DNA of 28,386 nucleotides from an uncultured Lacibacter sp. (GCF_946479605.1 NZ_CAMLGT010000016.1:1-28386), one strand, 5' to 3'. Shown: positions 1 to 7,723, counted from the first letter of the stretch. Numbers and translations: made by a program. Notes: a model not told the origin generated them from the letters alone.

Positions 1-41
1 GCCGATATCGATGCAGCCAAGGCCCAGACCCGCGCTGCTGA

Positions 42-329
42 ATCGCTGCTGCGCCAATTGCTCCGCTGTTTAAAAACCTGTTATCGGTTAGCAATGATTA
101 TAATATTACCAAAAGCAAGCTGGATGATAATGATCCTACGCTTAACCGCACCTGCGATCTGATCTATAATAATTATGAGAATAAAACAGGTGTAAATTTT
201 TCTACGCAGCGACAAATCACTATTTCACAGCAAAACAAACTGGATGTTGAATTAAGATTTAAGGATTATAAGTTTAATGAGGAGCTGACTTATCCGTTCT
301 CAGTTCCTAAAAAATTCAAAAGAATCTGA
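42..329 (+). CDS. DUF4292-like protein, C-terminal fragment
   Basis: This is the 3' end of a gene whose beginning lies outside the window. The readable frame ends at TGA 327-329 and gives about 95 residues, finishing with a strand-rich tail whose last motif is YPFSVPKKFKRI. That ending, and the position just before an EnvC-like M23 gene on the same strand, fit the DUF4292 envelope proteins of Bacteroidota, which are lipoprotein-like with a LolA/LppX-type fold. The frame is closed by TGA at 39-41, and the first 55-60 bases are much richer in GC, so the upstream bases probably do not belong to this gene. The family call is from recognition of the tail only. Cellular role is unknown; an outer-membrane or periplasmic location is inferred from the family. 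Confidence 0.55.
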   Translation: MAAAPIAPLFKNLLSVSNDYNITKSKLDDNDPTLNRTCDLIYNNYENKTGVNFSTQRQITISQQNKLDVELRFKDYKFNEELTYPFSVPKKFKRI

Positions 330-382
330 GCAGGCATACGTTTTCCGTAAATGATGCGTTTACCCTGTTCCGGCATTAATCT

Positions 383-390
383 TATTTTTG
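383..390 (+). promoter_or_regulatory. Bacteroidota -7 box upstream of the EnvC-like gene
   Basis: TATTTTTG matches the Bacteroidota sigma-A -7 consensus TAnnTTTG exactly and lies 21 bases before the ATG at 412. A weak -33 candidate (TTT at 359-361) sits 21 bases upstream. The expected transcript would have a leader of about 15 bases. Confidence 0.45.
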
Positions 391-411
391 TAACAATCAA
401 ACCATATACCT

Positions 412-1752
412 ATGCTGAAATTCTTGTTGGTAACATGCTGTACCCTTTTGCTGCAAATAGTAACATTTGCACAGGATAAAGCAGAACTGGAGCGTAAGCG
501 GAAACAAACACTGCAGGAAATTGAAATCCTTAACAGGCAGTACAGCGATATTAAAAAGAATCAGAAACAAAGTATTGGTCAGTTAACGCTTATTCAGAAA
601 AAAATACGGTTACGTAACGAGGTGATCAACACGATCAACAACCAGGTGCGTGCCATCAATGGCGATATCAATACATCGTATATTGAAATGCGCCGCCTGA
701 AAAAGGATCTTGATACACTGAAAATGAACTATGCACACAATGTGGTGTATGCATACAAGAACCGCAGCAGTTACGATTTCCTCAACTTCCTTTTCTCTGC
801 AACCAATTTTAATGATGCCATCCGCCGTATTGCTTATATGAAAGCATACCGTAGTTACAGGGCCGAACAACTTGAGGTGATCAATAAAACAGAGTTGATG
901 TACAGAGACAAGATCACCCAGCTTACCAACGCACGCAAGGAAAAAAGCACTGTGCTGAATGAACAAAGCAAGGAAATGGGCGAACTGGTGAAGGATAAAG
1001 AAGAGCAGGCATCGGTAGTGAACAACCTGAAGAAACGGGAAAAAGAAATTAATAAGGATATTGCTACAAAGAAAAAGCAGGCACAGCAATTACAATCATC
1101 TATTACAGCTGTTATTAACAGGGAAATAAGAGAAGCTAAACTTGCAGCAGAGAAAAAAGCAAAAGAAGAAGCGGCCAGGATAGCTGCTGAAACGAAAACA
1201 AAGGAAAGCGCTAACACAAAACCAACCACAACCACAACAACCCCTGCAACAACAACGCCATCAACTACTGCGCCTGTTGTAAAGAAGGAGGAGCCGAAAA
1301 AGATTGAAAGCTATCTTGAATACAATAAAGAAGATATTGCATTAGGTAACAGTTTTGAAAGCAGCAAAGGAAGGTTGCCGTTCCCGGTTGATAATGGGTA
1401 TGTATCCATCAACTTTGGATCGTATGTAATACCCGGAACGAATATTAAGGGAAACCAGGATTTTATTACTATTGCATCTCCATCAGGCACTTCAGTAAAA
1501 GCTTGTTTTGAAGGTGAAGTGGTGAGTGTATTTGATGTGGGTGGTAATACAGCAGTAATGATCAAACACGGTAAATATTTTACCACGTACAGTAATATGT
1601 CTTCAACCAATGTAAGCAAAGGGCAAACCGTAAAAACAGGCCAGGTAATTGGTCGTGTGGGAACCAACCTTGATGGGGATGGTGAGATCAACTTTGTACT
1701 TGCACGGGAAAATCAGATGATCAACCCGGCCCCTTGGTTAAGAGGCCGCTGA
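412..1752 (+). CDS. EnvC-like murein hydrolase activator (degenerate M23/LytM domain)
   Basis: A 446-residue exported protein. Residues 1-20 are a signal peptide ending in TFAQ. Residues about 22-250 are a long charged coiled coil, followed by a Lys/Ala-rich stretch and a Thr/Pro linker (about 265-290). Residues about 320-446 form a LytM fold. The metal-binding residues of active M23 peptidases are missing: GNQDFITI stands where active enzymes carry an H...D motif, and INFVLA replaces the terminal HxH. This is the pattern of EnvC/NlpD-type proteins, which activate cell-wall amidases instead of cutting peptidoglycan themselves, so I infer a role in periplasmic control of septal amidases. It follows a DUF4292-like gene and overlaps the end of bshA by 15 bases tail to tail. 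Confidence 0.85.
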   Translation: MLKFLLVTCCTLLLQIVTFAQDKAELERKRKQTLQEIEILNRQYSDIKKNQKQSIGQLTLIQKKIRLRNEVINTINNQVRAINGDINTSYIEMRRLKKDLDTLKMNYAHNVVYAYKNRSSYDFLNFLFSATNFNDAIRRIAYMKAYRSYRAEQLEVINKTELMYRDKITQLTNARKEKSTVLNEQSKEMGELVKDKEEQASVVNNLKKREKEINKDIATKKKQAQQLQSSITAVINREIREAKLAAEKKAKEEAARIAAETKTKESANTKPTTTTTTPATTTPSTTAPVVKKEEPKKIESYLEYNKEDIALGNSFESSKGRLPFPVDNGYVSINFGSYVIPGTNIKGNQDFITIASPSGTSVKACFEGEVVSVFDVGGNTAVMIKHGKYFTTYSNMSSTNVSKGQTVKTGQVIGRVGTNLDGDGEINFVLARENQMINPAPWLRGR

Positions 1753-2874
1753 TACATGAACAAAACGTTCGTATAACTCTTCATACAAAGGAACAATGTG
1801 GTGAATATCAAATTTCGCTGCTTGTTCCTTTGCTTTTTGTTTGCAATAATTCAAATGTTCATCGCTCTTCAGCAATTCAATACCTAAGCGGCTTAGTTCA
1901 TTGATGTCGCCAATGTTGGCCATATAGCCTGTTTCGCCATGAATATTAATTTCAGGAATACCACCTGCATTGCTTGATAATACAGGCACACCCGCTGCCA
2001 TTGCTTCCAATGCCGATAAACCAAAGCTTTCATATTCCGATGTAAGCATGAACAGATCAGAAATAGCAAGGATCTCTTCCATTTCCTGTTGCTTGCCAAG
2101 GAAACGAACATCATCACAAATGCCCAGCTCACGGCACAGTTCTTCCGCTCCCGGTCTGTCGGGTCCATCACCTACCATTAATAATTTTGAAGGAACAGCT
2201 TTTGTAATGTTGGCAAATATGCGGATGATGTCATTCACCCGTTTTACTTTACGGAAGTTACTGGCGTGTGCAATAATACGCTCGCCGTTTGGTGCCAGCA
2301 CTTTGCGGAATGCATCCAGCGGCTTTTTATCGAAACGTTGTACATCCACAAAGTTGTGGATCACCTCAATTTCCTTTTCAATATGAAAGGAATGATATGT
2401 TTCTTTCCGCAGGTTGTTCGATACGGCAGTGATGGCATCACTTTCATTAATGGAGAACGTTACAACAGGTTCAAAAGTCTTGTCTTTTCCCACCAGTGTA
2501 ATATCTGTACCGTGCAGCGTTGTAATCACCGGAATATCTTTACCCTTCTTCTTCAGGATCTGTTTGGCCATATAGGCAGCCGAAGCATGCGGAATGGCAT
2601 AATGCACATGCAGCAAATCCAGATCATTGTTCAGCACCACATCTACCATTGTGCTGGCAAGCGTGGTTTCGTAAGGTGGATAATCAAATAACGGATAATG
2701 CGGCACACGCACTTCGTGGTAAAATATATTGGTGAAGAAACCACTCAGCCGCACAGGTTGCTGGTATGTAATAAAATGAACCATGTGCCCTTTCTCTGCC
2801 AGTGCTTTGCCCAATTCTGTTGCCAGCACACCACTACCGCCAAATGTGGGGTAACAAACGATACCTATTTTCAT
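1738..2874 (-). CDS. bshA: N-acetyl-alpha-D-glucosaminyl L-malate synthase BshA
   Basis: A 378-residue GT4-family glycosyltransferase, the usual BshA length. It joins UDP-GlcNAc to L-malate, the first step of bacillithiol synthesis in the cytoplasm. The start at 2874 gives the typical N terminus MKIGIVCYPTFGGSG, with the glycine loop at residues 12-15; an upstream extension to 2952 would have no homology. Other visible family marks are the YPLFDYPPYE segment and the EX7E motif in ESFGLSALEA near the C terminus, where the nucleotide sugar is bound. The gene converges on the EnvC-like gene and the two overlap over 15 bases with no room for a terminator. A symbol is given because the N-terminal signature is highly characteristic. 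Confidence 0.9.
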   Translation of the reverse strand: MKIGIVCYPTFGGSGVLATELGKALAEKGHMVHFITYQQPVRLSGFFTNIFYHEVRVPHYPLFDYPPYETTLASTMVDVVLNNDLDLLHVHYAIPHASAAYMAKQILKKKGKDIPVITTLHGTDITLVGKDKTFEPVVTFSINESDAITAVSNNLRKETYHSFHIEKEIEVIHNFVDVQRFDKKPLDAFRKVLAPNGERIIAHASNFRKVKRVNDIIRIFANITKAVPSKLLMVGDGPDRPGAEELCRELGICDDVRFLGKQQEMEEILAISDLFMLTSEYESFGLSALEAMAAGVPVLSSNAGGIPEINIHGETGYMANIGDINELSRLGIELLKSDEHLNYCKQKAKEQAAKFDIHHIVPLYEELYERFVHVSAAS

Positions 2875-3073
2875 TGTACTATTATGCTTATTGATGATGT
2901 AACAAATCCTTTTGCGGAATTGTTTTGATTTATATGGCTCGTCATTTATCATGCCAGACCAGTTGGTACTGATGATTTGACAGATGCAGGAACGAAGGTA
3001 GCATTTTCAAGCAACTGGCTTTTTGCGCCCTTTACCGCTTGTATAAAAAGGCGGTTGGCAGCAAAGTGGCTTT

Positions 3074-3102
3074 TTGCCGGATAAAAGACTTGTTTTATTT
3101 TG
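3074..3102 (+). promoter_or_regulatory. weak candidate promoter for the M28 peptidase gene
   Basis: A TTG at 3074-3076 is followed 19 bases later by TATTTTG (3096-3102), one base shorter than the TAnnTTTG consensus. It ends 30 bases before the ATG at 3133. The 258-base gap between bshA and this gene also holds two copies of the 11-mer TGGCTTTTTGC (3016-3026 and 3067-3077); the second overlaps the proposed -33 element. Confidence 0.25.
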
Positions 3103-3132
3103 AGGCTTCCATAGTTGAATTAATTACAAAGC

Positions 3133-4506
3133 ATGAGAAAATTGAAACTTACCCTTGCATTCTGCTGCGGACTTATGGCAGCATCGGCCCAAACAAATGA
3201 TACGGCCATGTTCAAACGCATTTCTGATGATGTGTTTACCAACAGCACAGCGTACGAAAACCTGCGTGTGTTATGTAAAAAAGTTGGCCCACGTTTAAGT
3301 GGCTCACCGCAAGCTGCAAAAGCGGTGCAGGAAACCTACCGCATGATGAAAGAAATGGGAGCCGATACGGTGTACCTGCAGGAATGCATGGTGCCGCATT
3401 GGGTACGTGGTGCAAAAGAAAGTGCATTGCTGGTTGATGGTAATGGCAAATCTGTTTCGTTGAATGTTTGTGCGTTGGGCAACAGTGTGGGCACAGGCAA
3501 GCAGGGAATAAAAGCACAGGTAATTGAAGTGCGTTCGTTTAAAGAAGTGGAAGATCTTGGCACAGCCGGTATTAAAGGAAAGATCGTGTTCTATAATTTT
3601 CCGATGAACCCGACCAATGTTGAAACGTTTCGTTCTTATGGCGAAGCAGGCCAGTTCAGGGGAAGGGGCCCGGCTGTTGCAGCAAAGTATGGTGCAGTAG
3701 GCGTTATGGTTCGTTCGCTGGCAAGTAATATTGATGATTATCCGCATACAGGCACAACTACTTATAACGATTCATTTCCAAAAATCCCTGCGATTGCTGT
3801 ATCAACACGTCATGCTGAAATGGTAAGTGCTGAGTTGAAAAAGAAAAATAAGCTGCAGTTGTATTTCCGCACAGAGTGCGAAATGTTACCTGATGTAAAA
3901 AGCCATAATGTAATAGCAGAAATAAGAGGCACTGAATTTCCAAACGAGATTATTACCGTGGGCGGTCATCTTGATTCATGGGATCTTGGAGAAGGTGCAC
4001 ATGATGATGGTGCAGGTTGTGTACAGAGTATGGAAATAATTCGTGTGTACAAAAAGCTTGGTATAAAACCAAAACGTACCATTCGTGTAGTGATGTTTAT
4101 GAACGAAGAGAATGGTTTACGTGGTGGCCGTAAATATGCAGAGATTGCTGCAACAGAAAAAGGAAAGAAATTCATTTTTGCATTGGAAAGCGATGCAGGC
4201 GGTTTTACACCAAGAGCATTTGGTTTTACTGCTGAACCGGCCGTGCTGAACAAATTAAGAAACTGGGAGCCATTATTTAAACCATACGGTGTATATGAAT
4301 TTTCTGCAGGTGGAGGCGGTGCTGATATTGGTCCGTTGCGTTCATTGGGCACAGTGTTGTCCGGTCTTCGTCCCGATTCACAACGTTACTTTGATCATCA
4401 CCATGCTGCTAATGATACATTTGAAATGGTGAGTAAACGGGAGCTGGAGTTAGGGGCAGTAAACATGGTGCTGCTGCTGTACGTGGTCGATCAGTATGGC
4501 TTGTAA
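3133..4506 (+). CDS. secreted M28-family zinc peptidase (carboxypeptidase Q-like)
   Basis: A 457-residue exported metallopeptidase. Residues 1-19 are a signal peptide ending ASAQ. Residues about 120-245 look like the PA-type insert common in this family, and residues about 255-457 are the M28 catalytic domain. The two-zinc site is visible: H279 in GGHLDSWD, D291 or D292 in AHDDGAG, the E325-E326 pair in MNEENG, D354 in ESDAGG and a late His in DHHHAANDT. The set matches aminopeptidases related to plasma glutamate carboxypeptidase. The product probably degrades peptides in the periplasm or outside the cell; substrate is not deducible. The gene stands alone, ending at a strong terminator. Confidence 0.85.
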   Translation: MRKLKLTLAFCCGLMAASAQTNDTAMFKRISDDVFTNSTAYENLRVLCKKVGPRLSGSPQAAKAVQETYRMMKEMGADTVYLQECMVPHWVRGAKESALLVDGNGKSVSLNVCALGNSVGTGKQGIKAQVIEVRSFKEVEDLGTAGIKGKIVFYNFPMNPTNVETFRSYGEAGQFRGRGPAVAAKYGAVGVMVRSLASNIDDYPHTGTTTYNDSFPKIPAIAVSTRHAEMVSAELKKKNKLQLYFRTECEMLPDVKSHNVIAEIRGTEFPNEIITVGGHLDSWDLGEGAHDDGAGCVQSMEIIRVYKKLGIKPKRTIRVVMFMNEENGLRGGRKYAEIAATEKGKKFIFALESDAGGFTPRAFGFTAEPAVLNKLRNWEPLFKPYGVYEFSAGGGGADIGPLRSLGTVLSGLRPDSQRYFDHHHAANDTFEMVSKRELELGAVNMVLLLYVVDQYGL

Positions 4507-4514
4507 AAAATCAC

Positions 4515-4550
4515 AAAAGCTGAATGAGTAATCATTCAGCTTTTTTCTTT
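4515..4550 (+). terminator. intrinsic terminator after the M28 peptidase gene
   Basis: A perfect 13-bp stem (4515-4527 with 4532-4544; core AAGCTGAATGA) closes a GTAA loop and runs into a T-rich tail at 4541-4550. It begins 8 bases after the stop codon and separates this gene from the signalling operon downstream. Confidence 0.85.
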
Positions 4551-4569
4551 TGTGCTTTTCAGTGCAGCT

Positions 4570-4600
4570 GTTTACCGACAGCATCCTGTCGTTTACCGAC
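4570..4600 (+). promoter_or_regulatory. candidate LytTR-type direct-repeat operator
   Basis: The 10-mer GTTTACCGAC occurs at 4570-4579 and again at 4591-4600, an exact 21-base period. The spacer also makes a small hairpin (GACAG at 4578-4582 with CTGTC at 4587-4591, roughly). LytTR regulators are known to bind two direct repeats about two helical turns apart. The second copy ends 27 bases before the proposed -33 element of the operon that encodes a LytTR regulator. Binding by that regulator is inferred. Confidence 0.5.
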
Positions 4601-4627
4601 TTTTTATGTGTGCTGCTCTATCATCCC

Positions 4628-4658
4628 TTGTCAACTCTTTGATGCGATGATAGTTTTG
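4628..4658 (+). promoter_or_regulatory. promoter of the LiaF-like/LytS/LytTR operon
   Basis: TTG at 4628-4630, a 20-base spacer, and TAGTTTTG at 4651-4658 match the Bacteroidota promoter form TTG, 19-21 bases, TAnnTTTG. Transcription would start near 4665, about 10 bases before the ATG at 4676. Confidence 0.6.
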
Positions 4659-4675
4659 TTCTAAATTCATTTAAA

Positions 4676-5446
4676 ATGACAAGTGATTGTATGAGATCAA
4701 CAAATAAAACATCAAATGAAAAGTGGATTGGTCTTACGCTGTTGGGCGTAGGTGTACTCATTCTCCTTCGTAACCTTGACCTGCCTTTTCCTTCTATTAT
4801 TTTTTCATGGCCCATGATCCTCATCGTGATTGGTGTAGTAGTGGGGCTAAAAGAAAATTTCAAAGGCGCATCCTGGTTGGTGCTCATCGGGCTTGGTGGT
4901 TTTTTTCTCACCATGAAACTTTATCCCGAATGGAATCTCCGCAATTTCATTGCACCTGCCATCCTCATCGCCATCGGGCTTACGTTTGTATTAAAAAGAA
5001 AGAGCAGTATTACTGGTGAGTCGCAAACTACAGGTTCAACAGCAAACAGCAGTATCAGTTCACCCTACTCGGAAGCGTCATCGTCATCAAGCTCCGCAGG
5101 AGAAGGCCCTGAAGATTTGCTTGATGTTGTATCGATCTTTGGTGCTGTAAAAAAGAATGTGTACTCAAAGAATTTCAAGGGAGGTGAATCAGTATCCATT
5201 TTCGGTGGCTCTGAAATAAACCTGATGCACGCTGATTTCAGCGGCCCTGTTAAACTTGAAATTGTAAACGTATTTGGTGGTACTACTTTGTTTGTACCTG
5301 CACACTGGCAAATACGCAGCGAAGCAACAGCCATCTTTGGTGCAATTGAAGATAAACGCCAGCGTCCTGCCGGTGTTACCACTGATAAAGTGTTAGTGAT
5401 TGAAGGATTTGTGATGATGGGTGGTATTGATATTAAATCGCTCTGA
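4676..5446 (+). CDS. LiaF-like membrane protein (DUF5668-type helices plus beta-helical tail)
   Basis: A 256-residue protein, or 251 if translation begins at the second ATG (4691). Residues about 17-105 hold four short hydrophobic helices (for example WIGLTLLGVGVLILL and FSWPMILIVIGVVVG), as in LiaF/DUF5668 membrane domains. A Ser-rich linker (about 115-145) follows. Residues about 148-256 carry repeating VxIFGxxx units (VVSIFGAVKK, VSIFGGSEI, VNVFGGTTL, TAIFGAIED), the short beta-helix of the LiaF C-terminal domain. LiaF proteins of Firmicutes restrain an envelope-stress kinase; here the gene is first in an operon with a LytS-type kinase and LytTR regulator, which suggests a similar sensory or inhibitory job. 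That role is inferred from context. Confidence 0.75.
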   Translation: MTSDCMRSTNKTSNEKWIGLTLLGVGVLILLRNLDLPFPSIIFSWPMILIVIGVVVGLKENFKGASWLVLIGLGGFFLTMKLYPEWNLRNFIAPAILIAIGLTFVLKRKSSITGESQTTGSTANSSISSPYSEASSSSSSAGEGPEDLLDVVSIFGAVKKNVYSKNFKGGESVSIFGGSEINLMHADFSGPVKLEIVNVFGGTTLFVPAHWQIRSEATAIFGAIEDKRQRPAGVTTDKVLVIEGFVMMGGIDIKSL

Positions 5447-5499
5447 TAACTAACGGCCTTAACCATTAACCTTATCTCAACTAAACTTCAACTGCAACC

Positions 5500-5853
5500 A
5501 TGAAATGGTTTTTAGTAAAAATATTGTTCCGGATCGTGTGCGGCAATGGTGAACATCCTGCACAGTTTGACGAACAGTTACGACTGATTCATGCAACCGA
5601 TGCTTGCGAAGCAATGGAAAAAGCAACAGCCATTGGCATACAGGAGCAGGAGAGTTTTTTAAATCATCAACAACAACCTGTAGCCTGGCAACTGGTTGCT
5701 GTAACCGATATTTACCCGGTTCATTGCGATATGGATGGAGCAGAAGTTTTTTCACGCATCAGTGAGGAACAACATCCTGCATCCTTCATACATACGATGC
5801 AGCTGCGTTCTGCTGAAGCAGTGAACCGTTGTCATTCATTTGTTCAATTATAA
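5500..5853 (+). CDS. DUF4288-like protein of unknown function
   Basis: A 117-residue cytoplasmic-looking protein without a signal peptide or membrane helix. The N terminus MKWFLVKILFRIVCGNG, then HPAQFDEQLRLIHATDACEAMEKATAIG and a later WQLVAVTDIYPV segment, resemble DUF4288, in which a sheet-forming N terminus is followed by a helix with an A..A.EKA pattern. It lies 53 bases after the LiaF-like gene and 9 bases before the kinase gene, so it is almost certainly co-transcribed with a two-component system. Nothing in the sequence points to an enzyme activity. The family call is moderately sure, the function unknown. Confidence 0.65.
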   Translation: MKWFLVKILFRIVCGNGEHPAQFDEQLRLIHATDACEAMEKATAIGIQEQESFLNHQQQPVAWQLVAVTDIYPVHCDMDGAEVFSRISEEQHPASFIHTMQLRSAEAVNRCHSFVQL

Positions 5854-5862
5854 ATAACACAT

Positions 5863-6927
5863 GTGGCAGTTTCTCCTTTTCGTTCACGTCAGTTCATGAT
5901 TCCGTTTTGCATTTGCTGGTTTGCATGGATCAGCATGCAGCACCTGGCATTGTACACCATGGGCATGAATTGGTTTGAAGCATTAACGGATAGCCTGGTG
6001 AGTAATACACTGCTCATTTATGTATCGATGCTGCTGTTTACGATTCTTCGTTTTTATCTGCCACGCACAAATGCGGTTATTACATTATTTATCTGGATCA
6101 TTTTATTGACAACCGGGTGGTTCTTTGCTTCCAACATGATCCTGAAACTGATCTTCGATAGCGATTCACATTACCAGGCACTGGTGGCCAATACATGGCC
6201 GGTGCGTTTTGCTATTGGGTTTTTGATCAATGGTTGTGTAAGCCTTGTTGGTTATGCATATTTCAATTGGCAGGAACGTACAGATACAGAGCAAAAGAAA
6301 AACGAAGCAGAGAAACTCAGCAAAGAGGCAGAACTGTATAAACTTCGTCAACAACTGCAACCACATTTTTTATTCAATGCCTTGAACTCGATCAATGCAT
6401 TAATCGGTTCACGCCCTGCAGAAGCAAGAGAAATGGTGCAACAGTTATCTGATTTTTTGCGCACTACTTTGCGCAAAGATGAACAGCAATGGGTAAAGCT
6501 GGAAGATGAAATGCAATCATTGCAATTGTATCTTGAAATAGAAAAAGTGCGGTTTGGTCACCGGTTGCATACGCAGCTTGATATGCAACCCGATGCACTT
6601 GCCATGAAATTGCCTGCCTTGCTGTTACAACCGCTGGTGGAAAATGCCATTAAATTTGGATTATACGATACCACCGATGAATTACGTATTTACCTGCTGG
6701 CAAAAGCAAACAACGGCCAACTGGAAATTACAGTAGAGAACCCGTTTGATGCATCCACAGCGCAGGGACAAAAAGGAACAGGCTTTGGATTAAGTTCTGT
6801 ACAGCGGAGGTTATACCTGATGTTTGGCCGTAATGATCTGCTGCAAACCAACGTAAAAGAAAATATCTTTAGTACAACAGTTATTATTCCGCAACCAATG
6901 ATGTCAGTCGTTTCAGCAAACGCATGA
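5863..6927 (+). CDS. LytS/YehU-type sensor histidine kinase
   Basis: A 354-residue inner-membrane kinase. Residues about 11-135 contain four membrane helices with no large outside domain. A short coiled coil (about 138-165) leads into the His_kinase domain, with the phospho-accepting H168 in QPHFLFNALN. The ATPase part shows the N box PLVENAIKFG (N261) and the glycine loop GTGFGL (305-310). It presumably senses a membrane-linked cue and phosphorylates the LytTR regulator encoded next, which overlaps it by four bases (ATGA at 6924-6927). The start is uncertain: GTG at 5863 gives residue 1, and ATG at 5896 would give an 11-residue shorter protein that begins at FMIPF. Confidence 0.88.
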   Translation: MAVSPFRSRQFMIPFCICWFAWISMQHLALYTMGMNWFEALTDSLVSNTLLIYVSMLLFTILRFYLPRTNAVITLFIWIILLTTGWFFASNMILKLIFDSDSHYQALVANTWPVRFAIGFLINGCVSLVGYAYFNWQERTDTEQKKNEAEKLSKEAELYKLRQQLQPHFLFNALNSINALIGSRPAEAREMVQQLSDFLRTTLRKDEQQWVKLEDEMQSLQLYLEIEKVRFGHRLHTQLDMQPDALAMKLPALLLQPLVENAIKFGLYDTTDELRIYLLAKANNGQLEITVENPFDASTAQGQKGTGFGLSSVQRRLYLMFGRNDLLQTNVKENIFSTTVIIPQPMMSVVSANA

Positions 6928-7688
6928 CACAACACATGAGAAAAATGAGCTACAAAGTTTTAATCATAGATGATGAACCCCTGGCCCGCAGCATGGTGCT
7001 GGAATACCTGCAGGATTTTCCGCAGCTGCAGGTGCTGGAAGAATGCAGCAACGGGTTTGAAGGCGTAAAAGCTATTCAGCAGCATAACCCTGATCTTATT
7101 TTCCTGGATATACAAATGCCCAAGATTACCGGTTTTGAAATGCTGGAGTTGTTGGACGAACCACCTGCTGTTATTTTCACCACGGCATTTGATGAATATG
7201 CCGTGCAGGCGTTTGAACAAAATGCAGTGGACTATTTATTAAAACCTTTTTCGAAACAGCGGTTTACAAAAGCGATTCATAAGTGGATGGAGCAGGATCA
7301 AAGCAACATTGCTCCGGTATCAGAACAACTATTAAAAGCAGCGGCACATCATCCGTTACAGAGCGACAGAATTGTGGTGAAGAATGGCAGCAAGATCAGC
7401 ATCATACCTGTGCAGGATATTCATTACCTGGAAGCGGCTGATGATTATGTGAAAATTGTAACAGCAGCCGGCAGCTTTCTGAAAAAACAAACCATGAGCT
7501 ATTTTGAAGATACTCTCAACAGCTCATCTTTTGTACGCACTCACCGTTCTTACATGGTACAGCTGCAGCAGATCACCCGCATTGATCCGTATGAAAAAGA
7601 AAATCATGTAGCTGTGTTACGTTCCGGTATAAAAATTCCGGTGAGTCGTGCAGGCTATCCAAAGTTGAAAGCGATGTTGGGGTTGTGA
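6924..7688 (+). CDS. LytTR-family response regulator
   Basis: A 254-residue transcription regulator. The receiver domain (about 10-125) has the acidic pair D16-D17 in VLIIDDEP, the phospho-acceptor D62 in LIFLDIQMP, T87 in the IFTTAFDE segment and K107 in YLLKPF. A linker leads to a LytTR DNA-binding domain (about 150-254), recognised by DRIVVKNGSKI, HYLEAADDYVKI, FVRTHRSYMV and IPVSRAGYPKLK. The ATGA overlap with the kinase gene implies translational coupling; internal ATGs at 6936 and 6945 are alternative starts, and 6945 gives the most family-like N terminus. A pair of direct repeats at 4570-4600 before the operon is a plausible binding site, implying self-regulation. Confidence 0.9.
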   Translation: MTQHMRKMSYKVLIIDDEPLARSMVLEYLQDFPQLQVLEECSNGFEGVKAIQQHNPDLIFLDIQMPKITGFEMLELLDEPPAVIFTTAFDEYAVQAFEQNAVDYLLKPFSKQRFTKAIHKWMEQDQSNIAPVSEQLLKAAAHHPLQSDRIVVKNGSKISIIPVQDIHYLEAADDYVKIVTAAGSFLKKQTMSYFEDTLNSSSFVRTHRSYMVQLQQITRIDPYEKENHVAVLRSGIKIPVSRAGYPKLKAMLGL

Positions 7689-7716
7689 TTTGTACTTCCA
7701 ACTTCGTACCTCGTAC
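7689..7716. repeat. four heptad repeats filling the gap between convergent genes
   Basis: TTTGTAC, TTCCAAC, TTCGTAC and CTCGTAC stand head to tail, consensus TTCGTAC, followed by TTTTTT. They occupy nearly all of the 35 bases between the lytTR stop and the stop of the AnmK-like gene. No clear hairpin is seen. Confidence 0.6.
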
Positions 7717-7723
7717 TTTTTTC

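Noticed and set aside
1..60. A genuine efflux adaptor or coiled-coil gene at the window start
   Set aside because: Only about 20 codons are visible, in a frame different from the DUF4292 tail and with a sharp GC shift; a chimeric contig edge is more likely.
339..364. CGTTTTCC and CGTTTACC upstream of the EnvC-like gene as a LytTR site
   Set aside because: The 18-base period and the mismatch differ from the exact 21-base pair at 4570-4600, so regulation by the same protein is not supported.
610..1235. Long minus-strand reading frames inside the EnvC-like gene
   Set aside because: They lie opposite a strongly supported coding region and have compositions typical of antisense shadows.
5861..5899. 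A 12-codon ATG-initiated frame overlapping the GTG start of the kinase gene
   Set aside because: Too short, with no evidence of function; it only shows that the kinase start is uncertain between GTG 5863 and ATG 5896.
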